Origin: a virus
Reading direction: 5' to 3' (one strand)
Virus record (IMG/VR): IMGVR_UViG_3300047496_000057
Span: 1 to 48,591 of that record
Length of the DNA: 48,591 bases
A program made the position numbers and the translations under genes. The notes beneath the pieces are model-generated. The model did not search any database, was not told where the DNA came from, and saw only the letters and a list, made by a program, of their open reading frames with translations. Below, piece after piece: positions 33,601-42,701 of the stretch (its first letter is position 1; each line of letters begins with the position of its first letter).

Positions 33601-36397
33601 TGCTCATACCTACAGAGACGTTACCAGCGCCTTGGAACAGGATACTACCAATAGCTTGAGTACCAGAAGAGACTTGAGTCGTATTCCCTGTAGCATACAG
33701 GGACTGGGAGATACCAGTAGAAGCAGGAGCCGATACGATTATCGAGCCATTGGACATACCAACGGATACGATACCGGCACCTACCATAGAAAGAACGCTA
33801 TTAGTCAGAGTTCCTTGTGAACTTTGAGTAGTATTCCCTAGAGCATACGCACCGATAGTCGAAGCCCCACCCGTACCGCCGGCGGCACCTACAACAGAGA
33901 TGGAGATTGAACCACCGTTAGTCGACCCTGACAGTGTAATGTTAGCGCCACCCACCAACACCAACCGGTTAGAAGCTAGACCAGTAGTGCCTAAGGTATT
34001 ACCATTGGTCGACATACCGGCAGAGAAAGCATTCGGGCTAGCAATTACAACAGAACCATTAGAATGCCCAACCGAAACAAGGCCTGCTCCATAAAGAGAT
34101 AGCGCCGTTACGTTATAAGTACTGCTGCTAGTACCAAAAGTATTGGTCCCTGCTGCATAGACATTGAGACCAACTTGCTGAGTAAGGGTTCCTGCATTCA
34201 GTCCATAACTAACGTTATTGGAGTTAGAGAATTGAACAGTGCCCGAAGTCTGAATCTGGGTCCCTGCTTGGATAGCTGAGATGCCAGATAGAGCTCCAGC
34301 AGTCGTAACAGAAGCAGTAATCGTTCCATTGTTCATTCCAAAGCTAATGCCGTTGGAATTAGAGAACGTAAACCCTGAGCCTATAACAGCTTGAGTACCC
34401 GCAGATATGTTAATAGGAGCCGAAACAGAAGCAGTAATCGTGCTACCACTGAGACCAAAGCTTACAGAATTGGAGTTGCTGAATACAACTTGGCCTAAAC
34501 CTGCACTGGTAGTACCTGCCGAGATGGACCCCAAGACCGGAGCTGCTATAGACCCCGTAATCGTAGAGCCATTGAGCCCAAAGCTAACTCCATTCGAGTT
34601 AGAGAAGATTACGTTAGTAAGATTCTGAGCCCCAGCCCCTGCTGATACATTGATCGCACTGATCAATCCAGCGGTTGAAGGGACCGTATATGATGCACTG
34701 ATTCCATTAGCCCCTGAGGACCCAAACGAAATCCCGTTAGCGTTCTGGAAAGTGATCGTTCCAGAACTGTAAGTGTTGTTTGAAACCTGAACGCCAGAGA
34801 TACCAGTCTGGGCACCTCCAATATTGGCACCAGAGATAGTAATCGCATTCCCTACCTGGGAAAGCGTAATGTTATTACCACCGGCCCAAGTTACAGTGCC
34901 TGAACTAATTAATGCTAAAGTTCCTGAAGTATTCCCAGCAAGCGTCGCATCAACAGCATTCTGAGTCTGGACAGACTGAGAACTTGAAAAAGAGGCTGTC
35001 AGTACCCCAGCATTCAGTCCGAAGCTGAAGTTATTGCTATTAGAGAACGTAAGCCCTGTCTGAGCACTAGAAGTATTGCTAGCAGAAAATACGATGTTCG
35101 AAACGAGCCCTGCCGTCGAAGGCACAGTATACGAAGCAGTGAGCGTACCAGCAGCCCCACCGCTAGACATACCAAAGGTAATACCGTTGGATGCCGAGAA
35201 TACGATAGACCCAGTAGTCTGAGTAACCCCGTTACCGGCACCTGCCGCTATACCCGCAGAAGGACCGGGATTGACAGTAGCAGTCAGGGTTCCATTGCTC
35301 AGACCAAAGGTCACGCCGTTGGAGTTAGAGAAGACAACTGTGCCAGAAGTTTGTGACTGAGTACCAGCCGAAATCGCACCAATAGCTGCATTGGTGCCAG
35401 TAGCACCACCAGAGATGATGACAGAGCCATTGGAGAAGCCGACCGATAGCGGTCCAGCTCCCACAATCGAAATAGCGCTGTTGTTCCTAGTACCACTAGT
35501 CCCTTGGGTAGTGTTACCCAAAGCGTAGACTGACTGAAGCGGATTAACTGAAAGAGTGACAGTGCCTGCATTCAAACCAACAGACACGCCGTTGGAATTG
35601 GAAAAGGTAATACCAGTGACAGAACTTGAAGTATTGCTAGCCGAAACAACAATATTTGAAATAAGCCCAGCGGTGGAAGGAACTGTGTAGCTACCCGTGA
35701 TAGTCCCTTGGTTTTCACCAAAGCTCATCCCGTTGCTATTAGAGAACGTTAATCCAGTAACGAAGGAAGAGTTACCCCCACCTGATATTGCTATCGCTGA
35801 AATCAAACCCGCAGTTGAAGGAACAGTATAGCTCGCAGTCATTGTCGAGCCATTCAATCCAAAAGCTACACCATTAGAGTTCGAGAAGACTATCGAACTT
35901 AAATTCTCAGTAACCCCACCCGCAGCAAATGTAACTCCAGTCGGAGGGACAGTGTAGCTAGCAGTAATAGTAGACCCCGCTAACCCAAAGGATACCCCGT
36001 TAGAGTTAGAAAGGACAATTGAAGAAAGGTTAGCAGCTAGGTTACCAGCGCTAAATACTATGCCAGCAGGTCCTACCGAACCGGTTAAGTTACCTACGCC
36101 ATCCAAACCAAATGAGATGTTATTCGCATTCTGAAACGAAACATTCCCAGTATTCTGAGAGTTGTTACCCGCGGATATGCCTACTCCACCAACGGGGATA
36201 ACCACAGACGCAGTAATAGCTCCCTGGTTATTCGTACCAAAACTTACACCATTGGCGTTGGAAAATGCCCCAACTATCTCAGACCCACTCAGAGACAGCG
36301 TCACTGCGTGAGTCGAGTTCCAGTGACTAGGCCGAATCTCGTAGGATGTATTATCCGGCGTAGTCGCTGTTAGTTCATGGTTAATCGTAATAGGCAT
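30695..36397 (-). CDS. Giant repeat-built tail fibre, 1900 aa
   Basis: The N-terminus (about 1-30, I-R-P-S-H-W-N-S-T-H) resembles fibre attachment segments. Most of the protein repeats a unit built on F-S-N-S-N-G-V-S-F-G-L (I count about 18 variants) and G-A-G-x-V-S-V-G-x-S-N-G-S-x-x-I-S (about 9). Linkers are A-S-Y-T-V-P-S-T-A-G-L-I-S and G-N-T-T. The repeats suggest an elongated beta-structured trimeric shaft. The last about 200 residues are non-repetitive and may form the tip. It is by far the largest gene. Confidence 0.85.
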   Translation of the reverse strand: MPITINHELTATTPDNTSYEIRPSHWNSTHAVTLSLSGSEIVGAFSNANGVSFGTNNQGAITASVVIPVGGVGISAGNNSQNTGNVSFQNANNISFGLDGVGNLTGSVGPAGIVFSAGNLAANLSSIVLSNSNGVSFGLAGSTITASYTVPPTGVTFAAGGVTENLSSIVFSNSNGVAFGLNGSTMTASYTVPSTAGLISAIAISGGGNSSFVTGLTFSNSNGMSFGENQGTITGSYTVPSTAGLISNIVVSASNTSSSVTGITFSNSNGVSVGLNAGTVTLSVNPLQSVYALGNTTQGTSGTRNNSAISIVGAGPLSVGFSNGSVIISGGATGTNAAIGAISAGTQSQTSGTVVFSNSNGVTFGLSNGTLTATVNPGPSAGIAAGAGNGVTQTTGSIVFSASNGITFGMSSGGAAGTLTASYTVPSTAGLVSNIVFSASNTSSAQTGLTFSNSNNFSFGLNAGVLTASFSSSQSVQTQNAVDATLAGNTSGTLALISSGTVTWAGGNNITLSQVGNAITISGANIGGAQTGISGVQVSNNTYSSGTITFQNANGISFGSSGANGISASYTVPSTAGLISAINVSAGAGAQNLTNVIFSNSNGVSFGLNGSTITGSIAAPVLGSISAGTTSAGLGQVVFSNSNSVSFGLSGSTITASVSAPINISAGTQAVIGSGFTFSNSNGISFGMNNGTITASVTTAGALSGISAIQAGTQIQTSGTVQFSNSNNVSYGLNAGTLTQQVGLNVYAAGTNTFGTSSSTYNVTALSLYGAGLVSVGHSNGSVVIASPNAFSAGMSTNGNTLGTTGLASNRLVLVGGANITLSGSTNGGSISISVVGAAGGTGGASTIGAYALGNTTQSSQGTLTNSVLSMVGAGIVSVGMSNGSIIVSAPASTGISQSLYATGNTTQVSSGTQAIGSILFQGAGNVSVGMSNGSVVISGAGGGGGGGGINFGVSTMGNTFGTTGTVSTGNVVLVGSGVVSLSQSSSGSNATITIFAPPTSSISGTGQVSVSVNASTINIGVPTLSFFGTSNTTQGSSGTLTNGSMLFAGAGNVSVGYSNGSILISGSGGAGGNGAAVSIGGNSTSAGAGYSNISSGTAVLFGGNNITLSQNGASITLSGANLGGAQTGISGIIVSNTTYTSGTVSFVNSNGISFGSSGANGISASYTVPTQTNQTDSYAATGNTTGNSSGLTVDARSHTLSGAGIVSVGFSTSAGGSSIIFSATQSNQAFSAAGGSSAFQTLVFTNSNNVSFSNTNGSIWGSYALNVSAPGGTSNALSAITFSNSNGVSFGLSTGAGVGTLTASVNQNLSFAAASNTTGNTTGMTVNAQSLTLVGAGAVSIGLSTSAGGSSIVISAAAGAQSNQTLSLAANGNTTGNTSGMSVDARSLTVGGFGGASVGYSTSAGGSTLLVSSPVSSSLSATGAVSVSLNGNTWTVGAPAVSMGISGGNTLGNTGTVSNQIVFAGGSNITLSGATNAGGMTVTISGGAGGGGGGVGIQVSNTTYTSGTVIFSNANGISFGSTAGGVTASYTVPTQTNQTVGVYGSSQTTNSSSGTVDARSISFVGQGNVSVGYSNGSVLINDGGAGATTAGWYATGNTTNNTTASVALSSQLYNFQGGMTGGFSAGSFQISAPATSSLSATGLVSIVTQISTISIGVNAAGTNYSSGSTTGNMVGTINTAGITVSVPYMTRYVWPMPGQFTAISAPGNASMSVQYVPVYTPVTGTRIDALMAISGGSSATTNTAGIAFSQYAIIYTLNGATLSSLSSGSTQTTYTYASNTAGRTELTGSVIRPVSVPVNFNMAPGEYYIGFNIITNVTSIGLSTTNPGFTMSMYGGNDLQTSLNYAEFGSNTATSVGLFRMGVYSAATTGIVTRLSVSAINQTGSAVSAGNIALVFRNA

Positions 36398-36432
36398 GGA
36401 TTAATCCTTGCACCAAAGGGAGGGTCGATTCA

Positions 36433-36921
36433 TTAGGGAACCAGAGGGAATGTGACCCATTTACCGACGACATAACAAATGAACTGAACGGTCTTACCCG
36501 CAGCCAATGAAAAGGCAGAGTTTGCACTCAGAGCATTGATCTGTTCTGTAGTAGTACCAGCAGCACTAGGGAAAATGTTAGCAGGGTTAGTGGCTGCATA
36601 ATTCGTAACCGTATATGTTGCCCCTACAGAAGACGCAGGAAGCGTAAGGGAATCCCCAGAAGCAGCTACCGTAGAGATACCAGTAGACTTAGTGGTGATA
36701 GGGACGCCAGCGGCTTGAGTACCCCCTGAGTGAGCCGTAACTCCAACAGTGTAAGATCCTGAGCCTGCCGTCCAAACGGTGCCATTATAACGAGCTTCAC
36801 CAAGATCAGTAGTCCAGGCTTGCGTCCCCGCAGGGATACCAGGCCCAGGATTCGCAGCAACTAGAGCTGCAAAGGTGCTATTCCAGTCGAGGCGACCATC
36901 GAGTTGTGCAGAAGCAGTCAT
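36433..36921 (-). CDS. Small fibre-associated or virion protein, 162 aa
   Basis: Preceded by AGAGGA. N-terminal region with A-W-T-T-D-L-G-E-A-R-Y-N-G-T-V-W, a motif often seen in phage fibre or head-decoration proteins, followed by a beta-rich C-terminal half. It lies directly upstream of the giant fibre gene. Function not assigned. Confidence 0.6.
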   Translation of the reverse strand: MTASAQLDGRLDWNSTFAALVAANPGPGIPAGTQAWTTDLGEARYNGTVWTAGSGSYTVGVTAHSGGTQAAGVPITTKSTGISTVAASGDSLTLPASSVGATYTVTNYAATNPANIFPSAAGTTTEQINALSANSAFSLAAGKTVQFICYVVGKWVTFPLVP

Positions 36922-36931
36922 GTGAAATCCT

Positions 36932-37282
36932 CTAATTTAAATTCGTGGGTATAACTTGAGCTACGAGGGCAACAGTACGACCAGAAGACGTAGTTGCATT
37001 AAAGCTAGCCAACAGAGTAGCCTGAGGAGAAGTGAAGAAAGCACTACCGTTAGTACTAAAAGAAGTAAGACTTAGGGTATTACCAATAGGGTCAATCGAC
37101 ATGATTGATACCGTACCACTGGAAATAGTGCCTCCCATCATAAAAACGCCTTGGCCACCTGGCCAAACCAAGTTACCGTTGTTGGTAAAAGACAACGTAC
37201 TCAAAGTGCTACTAGCTCCAGCAGTGGAATAATTACTAGCAGTACTAATAAAGGTATTACAAAAATTCAGTTTAGTAAGCAT
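36932..37282 (-). CDS. Hypothetical virion protein, 116 aa
   Basis: Start at ATG 37282, by TAATG overlap with the previous gene; the frame extends further upstream inside that gene. Beta-rich, Ser/Thr/Asn-rich product with G-G-Q-G-V-F-M-M-G-G-T-I. It lies between MuF-associated small genes and the fibre cluster. No family was recognised. Confidence 0.55.
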   Translation of the reverse strand: MLTKLNFCNTFISTASNYSTAGASSTLSTLSFTNNGNLVWPGGQGVFMMGGTISSGTVSIMSIDPIGNTLSLTSFSTNGSAFFTSPQATLLASFNATTSSGRTVALVAQVIPTNLN

Positions 37283-37482
37283 TAAGAGAGCTCCGGCTTG
37301 GCAGATACAGACCACACATCCCGCTTATGTTCTACAGCGTCAGCAACGCATTTAAGAACTATTCCAGCAGACTTGCCATTGATGGCACGGAAACGATCCC
37401 CTACGCATAGGAAACTAAATGGCAATTCCTGCCACAAGCCTTGTCTATAAATTTCAACTTTGATAAATTCTTGTTGATTCAC
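37282..37482 (-). CDS. Small hypothetical protein, 66 aa
   Basis: Start set at GTG 37482, overlapping the MuF stop (TAGTG) with GGAAGAG upstream. This gives a 66-residue protein (I-K-V-E-I-Y-R-Q-G-L-W-Q-E start, then F-L-C-V-G-D-R-F-R). A longer in-frame reading would run inside MuF and is less likely. The G-D-R-F-R segment resembles small phage proteins of unknown role downstream of MuF. Confidence 0.55.
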   Translation of the reverse strand: MNQQEFIKVEIYRQGLWQELPFSFLCVGDRFRAINGKSAGIVLKCVADAVEHKRDVWSVSAKPELS

Positions 37483-38227
37483 TAACTCTCTTCCGGTAGT
37501 ACAGGTCTCGGATAACAACGGCAATTCCATATTCGTCCCGGATGGTGACGAATTATCCGGCCGTTCTCGTTTACCGCTGGAGGATCGTCCCATCGGCATA
37601 CCCTCCCTTGCATTTCTTTATGCCCGGGTCTTACTGTTGCATCCTTGCTAGTTTCCCAGACGTAATAATCAAGCCCTGCGGATTTAGCTCGCACTTCAGT
37701 CAAGACTGAAGCAGTCCTTGCAACCTCAGTCCTTGCTATCAGCATAGCCCGTGATTTAGTAACTTCACCTGAAGCTCTAATTTCTTTTGCAATCTCTGAA
37801 GCCCTGACGGAGTTCTCTAAACCTTTAAGCGTAAGCTCATGAACTCGAAGGCCTGCTTCTATGGGTATCGACCTGATAAGTTCGACCTGGGAATATAGAA
37901 GCGCTCTCATAGCTTCCCCTACTGGAGTATGAGTAATATCGTACTTCAGTTGGTGGGAAATCAGATTACTTAGAGATTGCCAAGCACCTAAATCGGCTGC
38001 ATTGACGTCCGCCAGCATCCGAGACACAGTTTGAGTAGCCCAAGGGACTAAAGCATCAGCATAAGCTTGAAGAAGCTGCGAAATCGTCGGAAGGAGCTCA
38101 ACGTTCCCTGCCTCGAAGTTATTGATCATCTCACCAGTGTGGTGAGCTATCTGCGTAAGCAGACGACCAAAAAGCCTTTCAGTTCGAGCTAACTTAGGAG
38201 GATGGGGTTTCTCAGGGGGAGCATCAA
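37482..38227 (-). CDS. MuF / SPP1 gp7-type head morphogenesis protein
   Basis: I chose TTG 38227, which overlaps the portal stop (TTGA); the frame remains open to 38336, where another TTG exists. The conserved MuF region lies at the C-terminus: A-R-T-E-V-A-R, Y-Y-V-W-E-T-S-K-D-x-x-V-R-P-G-H, and P-G-x-I-W-N-C-R-C-Y-P-R-P. MuF-domain proteins associate with the portal, and a few copies enter the capsid. Confidence 0.85.
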
Positions 38228-39858
38228 CGCTCAACGCCCTTTTGGTGAACTGAGTCTCCTCCCCCGTTATGCCTACTTGGGCCGTCGGGATCTTCACTCT
38301 CCGTGAAAGTCTGTTCTGAAGCAGGTTCGGAGTCAAGGATTACTTCCTCAGGGATGATACCAGAAGGAGTAGATACCCCTTGAGGGATGTTGGGTACGTC
38401 TTCATCCTTAATCCCCATCCACTTTAAGAACTTAGCAAGGGTGTCCTTTGCTTTAGCCTTAGGTTTAGCAGCCCCAGGTTTTCCACCCGCAGGGGCTACC
38501 GGGGGAAGTTTCAACCCTAAGGCTTCGGGAGTCGGAGCCGGGTCATTCTTGGCGTCCGCAATTTCTTCTTCGGAGATGTTGGACCAGAGACCAATATTGG
38601 GAGCTTGTTGTTTGAGCTCTTTAAGAGCGGTCTCGCGAGTGATAATTTGGGAATCATAAGCCGTAACGATAGAACTAGTTATAGAAGAGGCAGCAGTTGC
38701 CTTTTCAACGTCAGTCATTTGCCACAGGGGCCTAAACTTTAAAGCAAAGTTAGGCGGGGGTTCTTTGCCAAAGTGGGATAGATACGCTACCCTATACAGT
38801 GGATCGAGCTGATACCCTAAGGTAGAAACCTGAGCAGTATGCACCCCATCGTAATAAGCCCTAAGATCAGTGTCACCAGTGCTAAACCCAGCGGGTGATT
38901 GTCCAAAAAGTCTGACCAGGGGGATTTCTGTAGCCCCGGCAAGTTGCTCGCCCAACTGCATAAGCACACTATCCAGGCCACTGAAAGTATAATTATGAGC
39001 CTCAAATTTGTCAACTGTGTCAAGTAATGTAACTCCTTCGTTAGTCTGGAAGGTCTGCATCATCTGTATCTGAGCAAGCAGGCCTTTCAGAGCAGGTCCA
39101 CCTGTAGCAACAATTTCTCGTAGGTTTTCTACAGAAAGTGTACGAAGATGCGCTTTATAAACTAACTGAGCTACACCGGTTGTGGTCGAGTCAAACGCTA
39201 AGAGCCGGTCCCACAAACGCTCGAGGACGGACTGACCCCATAGGTTTTCAGAGATTCTCTGCCAATAAGGTAGTTCGACTCCCTCGAATCGAATCAATCG
39301 TGAATGATGGATGTTCATGAGGGGCATCCCCATGGTATCCGGTACTGTCTGATAGAACTTGGGCTTCCCAAATTGAGGGCCGTAGTCTGCGATCAAATCC
39401 TGTAGGGAGGGGTTGACCAGCCATCGGTCCATCGGTAGCAACCCCTTGAACTGCCCTTTGCCAATAGTCTCTACTCGGAGCGGTGTCTTGGGGTCCTGGC
39501 CATCTATCATCATAAAGGCTACGGCACCACCATATAGGCGTGACCATTTGATAGTTTGGCATAGTTGATCCCAAAGGCGAAGTTCTATGACGTACTTTTC
39601 AAATCCTGCTATATCATCAGGGGAATCCTCAGTAACGAGTTCCACTCCTGATTTAGTCATGTCTCGGGCGACTATGTCTACCATCCGACCTACGATCCAA
39701 GACCCCCGGTAGGCCCACTCCATTTGGACCCGGTTACGAGAAACAGGATGAAACCCGTAGTGGGATGCATCATTCTGGTTGCCAGTGCCAAACCCTACTC
39801 GTGAAACAAAGTTCTTATACGAGTCTTGAGTCGGAGTCTTCTTTTTTCGAGCTGTCAT
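38224..39858 (-). CDS. Portal protein (DUF1073-like)
   Basis: A 544-residue protein with W-I-V-G-R-M-V-D-I-V-A-R-D-M, W-S-R-L-Y-G-G-A, G-L-L-P-M-D-R-W and Q-S-V-L-E-R-L-W-D-R. F-G-Q-S-P-A-G-F-S-T-G lies near residue 320. These are the DUF1073 portal signature, and the C-terminal about 100 residues are Pro/Ala/Lys-rich and acidic. It starts by ATGA overlap with a small zinc protein. The dodecameric portal is the DNA gate of the head. Confidence 0.88.
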   Translation of the reverse strand: MTARKKKTPTQDSYKNFVSRVGFGTGNQNDASHYGFHPVSRNRVQMEWAYRGSWIVGRMVDIVARDMTKSGVELVTEDSPDDIAGFEKYVIELRLWDQLCQTIKWSRLYGGAVAFMMIDGQDPKTPLRVETIGKGQFKGLLPMDRWLVNPSLQDLIADYGPQFGKPKFYQTVPDTMGMPLMNIHHSRLIRFEGVELPYWQRISENLWGQSVLERLWDRLLAFDSTTTGVAQLVYKAHLRTLSVENLREIVATGGPALKGLLAQIQMMQTFQTNEGVTLLDTVDKFEAHNYTFSGLDSVLMQLGEQLAGATEIPLVRLFGQSPAGFSTGDTDLRAYYDGVHTAQVSTLGYQLDPLYRVAYLSHFGKEPPPNFALKFRPLWQMTDVEKATAASSITSSIVTAYDSQIITRETALKELKQQAPNIGLWSNISEEEIADAKNDPAPTPEALGLKLPPVAPAGGKPGAAKPKAKAKDTLAKFLKWMGIKDEDVPNIPQGVSTPSGIIPEEVILDSEPASEQTFTESEDPDGPSRHNGGGDSVHQKGVER

Positions 39859-40034
39859 GCAGCCTCAGGTTCTGTGCTCAGGTACTCAAGATATGCTTGG
39901 ACGGCAACACAGCGAGAACAAAAGTGAGTTTGGGTGTACCCTTCTTTCTGAGATTTATCCCATTTGCGAGTACATCTGCAAGGCATACTGTTAAGAGAGA
40001 CATATAGCTGGTGAGCGATTTGTTCGATAGTCAC
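39855..40034 (-). CDS. Small zinc-ribbon protein between terminase and portal
   Basis: GTG at 40034, with GGGAG 6 nt upstream, gives a 59-residue protein; a longer frame lies inside the terminase gene. Cys20-x-Cys22 and H-F-Cys-x2-Cys (about 38-42) form a probable zinc-binding site. Its position suggests a packaging accessory or regulator, but this is inference. Confidence 0.6.
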   Translation of the reverse strand: MTIEQIAHQLYVSLNSMPCRCTRKWDKSQKEGYTQTHFCSRCVAVQAYLEYLSTEPEAA

Positions 40035-40035
40035 T

Positions 40036-41658
40036 TCAATCTCCCAGCTTGGACCAAATTTCAAGAGCCCTCGACCCAGGCTGAAAGCAAATCATTACAG
40101 CATCTGCTAAGTCAGGGGAAGTAGTTCCTTCAGGGTTTTTGTCGATCACCACTTTACCAACGTTATTAAGCGCGTACGTAGGTTGGCTTAACTGCATGAG
40201 CAGCATGCTCAGTTCTGACAAGTTAGGATCAATACTAATAAGATCATCAGGATTATAGCTAAGTTTATCGACAACTGCTTTATAAGTAGCTTCGAATCGA
40301 AGTCTAAGCGCCCAATAGCTTTGAGCTTTCCGGTTAGCAAAGAAGTCTTTATTAAGCCTTTTCGGAACCATTTGAGCATCAGGTCTGTATACTCCCCCTG
40401 ATCCCCTGAATGGCTCATCCCTTATAATTGGTCTTGCTTCTGCATCTCGGGCTTCATTCAGTACCCGGGCATCACCACGAACGCCACTACCAATGCCGTC
40501 AGCATCATAATAAAAAGAGTGTAGCCCAAGATTGTCGCATATATCGAAGGTCGTAACAACCGAGCGATAAACGTCGCTACCTTTACCCGACCAACTTTTA
40601 AGGAAGTTAAGTAAGATACCTTTTCGGGCTGCGAAGGCATTTTTGTTGCCTCCTTCATCTGCAACGTCTAAGGCCCCATACCTCATCCCTGTCGGTTCTA
40701 TCCCTAGTTTAGTATGTGCATCTATGGATGCTTGGACCCAGGCACTAGGTATAACGACACCTTCGACTGAGGCGGAGTAGTTAATGTCAAGTTCGGCTGC
40801 GACCACCACGGGGTCGAGTTCACGACACTGTTTGTCGTACCAAGCTTGGTCTTTTCGAGGGTCGTCGCGCCAATGGAAAGTGAAGACAGGAACTGTGCCT
40901 GAGTGTCTACGCTGGGCGAAACTGTTACCCATGCCGTTTGGGGTAGAGATGTCTTGACGGCAATTGGTCGTCTGAGACAACGATGCATCAACCAGCAGTG
41001 GATGCTCAATAAACGCTGACTCATCCACAAAATATATTGAGGTACTATTACCTCTTCCGAGTTGATCACCGCATTCCCCTACGATAAGTGACCCAGTCTC
41101 AGGGAATGTCATCCTCATGTGAGGAGCGTTTTTATTAACGTCCCACCCACCCCTGAACTCTATAGGCAGGGCTTGCATAAAAAGCCTTGCTTTCTGAATT
41201 AAACTCTTAGGGTCCCCGATAACGTCTACGTATTCCTGCTTACGGGAACCCACCCCTATAGCCATACCTTTGTTGAAAAGGCACAGGGAGCAGCTCAGGG
41301 CCATGGTCAACCAGGAGAATCCCATCTGCCGAGTCTTCTCAGTAATCCCTTGCCTCTGATTCATCCAGTGGTTGATAATCCATTCAACCCACTCTTTTTG
41401 TTTAGGGAACAAAATAAAGGGGACTGTAGTTGGCAGGCCGCGCTCTAAGTTCCTGGGATCAATCGTGATCCCAAAGTCGATAATGAACTGAGCTATATTG
41501 TTCCGGTAAAAGACTTTGAGTGCCGGTAGACAGCTTGGATTTTTTCGAATCCCTTCGAGACGCTTTATACGAGCATCGAATACCGACTTGTAATCGGGAG
41601 CATGGAAGTCGAAATCGTCTTCAATCCTTTTTAAGCTGTTTAGCTGGGGTTGTGCCAT
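40036..41658 (-). CDS. Terminase large subunit
   Basis: The 540-residue protein has an ATPase domain: an adenine-binding F-P-K-Q-K-E-W (84-90), a Walker A-like E-K-T-R-Q-M-G-F-S-W (107-116) and Walker B I-Y-F-V-D-E-S (208-214). The C-terminal RNase H-like nuclease has G-A-L-D-V-A-D-E-G, Y-Y-D-A-D-G-I-G-S-G-V and D-L-A-D-A-V. It cuts concatemeric DNA and drives packaging. It overlaps the small subunit gene by 38 nt. Confidence 0.92.
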   Translation of the reverse strand: MAQPQLNSLKRIEDDFDFHAPDYKSVFDARIKRLEGIRKNPSCLPALKVFYRNNIAQFIIDFGITIDPRNLERGLPTTVPFILFPKQKEWVEWIINHWMNQRQGITEKTRQMGFSWLTMALSCSLCLFNKGMAIGVGSRKQEYVDVIGDPKSLIQKARLFMQALPIEFRGGWDVNKNAPHMRMTFPETGSLIVGECGDQLGRGNSTSIYFVDESAFIEHPLLVDASLSQTTNCRQDISTPNGMGNSFAQRRHSGTVPVFTFHWRDDPRKDQAWYDKQCRELDPVVVAAELDINYSASVEGVVIPSAWVQASIDAHTKLGIEPTGMRYGALDVADEGGNKNAFAARKGILLNFLKSWSGKGSDVYRSVVTTFDICDNLGLHSFYYDADGIGSGVRGDARVLNEARDAEARPIIRDEPFRGSGGVYRPDAQMVPKRLNKDFFANRKAQSYWALRLRFEATYKAVVDKLSYNPDDLISIDPNLSELSMLLMQLSQPTYALNNVGKVVIDKNPEGTTSPDLADAVMICFQPGSRALEIWSKLGD

Positions 41659-42376
41659 TAATCATGTCCATGTATGCTCGTTCGGCTTCTTCTACCGACA
41701 TATTAATCGCTGCAACGGTAATGGGTTTGCCGTCCCTACCCCCAACAGAGATGTCCATCTTTTCGCCAAAGATTTTAGGGAGCATCTTAGCTAATAGAAA
41801 CTTTCGAGTATCGACTCGTAGTCTTGAGCGCTGAACGTTCTCAGGGTCTAGGACCCTTTCGTTCTCATCTGTGAACTTGTTGTACCTGTCCATGTAATCA
41901 TTACTCGAATCGTCTGAAATTTGAATCAGTTGATCCGCATGATAAAACCACATGATCTTTTGGGACTCCTCATACATCACCTTAAAGGCGTCGTACTGAG
42001 GATCATCGCTCGTATACCACCGCATGAGGGTAGGGTAAGAGGGCATTGTAGGGTCTTTACAAATCTGTGTCGGGGCTTCCCCATTACACATACGTTCACA
42101 GAACTTAGTCATCAATTCCAAGCTAAATAGGGGAACCCCTTGGCTATGAGCCTTTTTAGACTTGGAAATATTCCCCGGCCAGTTAGTCTTGTTACCAGGA
42201 TTAACTGTCCGGGGCTTTTTAGTCGATACGTACGTAACCGGAGGCATGTTTTTGTGATAGTGCGTCTTTTTCTTTTTAGGCGCAAAATCTTTCCCTGACA
42301 TAACCGAAGGTTCGTCAGTGATCCCTAAGGCTGCATATTCAGCATCACGCTTCTGCCGGTACTTTGTTGACTCCAT
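41621..42376 (-). CDS. Terminase small subunit
   Basis: A 251-residue protein with a basic Lys-rich N-terminus (about 30-80) and a helix-turn-helix-like region (87-125: G-E-A-P-T-Q-I-C, P-S-Y-P-T-L-M-R-W). A helical R-S-R-L-R-V-D-T-R-K-F-L-L-A-K-M-L-P segment (185-205) is typical of terminase small subunits. It recognises the packaging site; the gene precedes the large subunit. Confidence 0.85.
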   Translation of the reverse strand: MESTKYRQKRDAEYAALGITDEPSVMSGKDFAPKKKKTHYHKNMPPVTYVSTKKPRTVNPGNKTNWPGNISKSKKAHSQGVPLFSLELMTKFCERMCNGEAPTQICKDPTMPSYPTLMRWYTSDDPQYDAFKVMYEESQKIMWFYHADQLIQISDDSSNDYMDRYNKFTDENERVLDPENVQRSRLRVDTRKFLLAKMLPKIFGEKMDISVGGRDGKPITVAAINMSVEEAERAYMDMINGTTPAKQLKKD

Positions 42377-42689
42377 GATTCCGCCATGTCTCTAGTTCAG
42401 ACAGGGGAACTGTACCATATTTTTTCACCATCGTTTCAACGCGTCCCCAAAGGCGCTTTTCCGCATGACTACTAATATACGTGGGGTTAGGTTCCGTACG
42501 TTTGTACGAAATACCACGAAGAAAATTGTAAGTGATTAGCGTTGCACGAGATTCAGAACGAACATCGTTAACACGGTGAAGGCGAAGCTGATTGCGAAGA
42601 GTGCCTTTTGACCTTAACTCTTCTTTACGTATGATCCTGGACTCTTCGGCCAAGGATTTGATTTTGACTTTAAGAAATCGAGTACTCAT
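42345..42689 (-). CDS. Conserved phage hypothetical, 114 aa, upstream of terminase
   Basis: A strong GGAGG sits 4 nt before the ATG. Basic helical protein with K-I-K-S-L-A-E-E-S-R-I-I-R-K-E-E, L-R-L-H-R-V-N-D-V-R-S-E-S-R-A-T and Y-N-F-L-R-G. From memory this pattern recurs in phage and plasmid proteins near packaging genes, possibly RNA- or DNA-binding. It overlaps the small terminase gene by 32 nt. Confidence 0.65.
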   Translation of the reverse strand: MSTRFLKVKIKSLAEESRIIRKEELRSKGTLRNQLRLHRVNDVRSESRATLITYNFLRGISYKRTEPNPTYISSHAEKRLWGRVETMVKKYGTVPLSELETWRNHGVNKVPAEA

Positions 42690-42701
42690 GAAACCTCCAA
42701 A

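Noticed and set aside
39248-39574. A second frame within the portal gene
   Set aside because: It has shadow-frame character (same strand, no ribosome-binding site), and the portal frame is strongly conserved.
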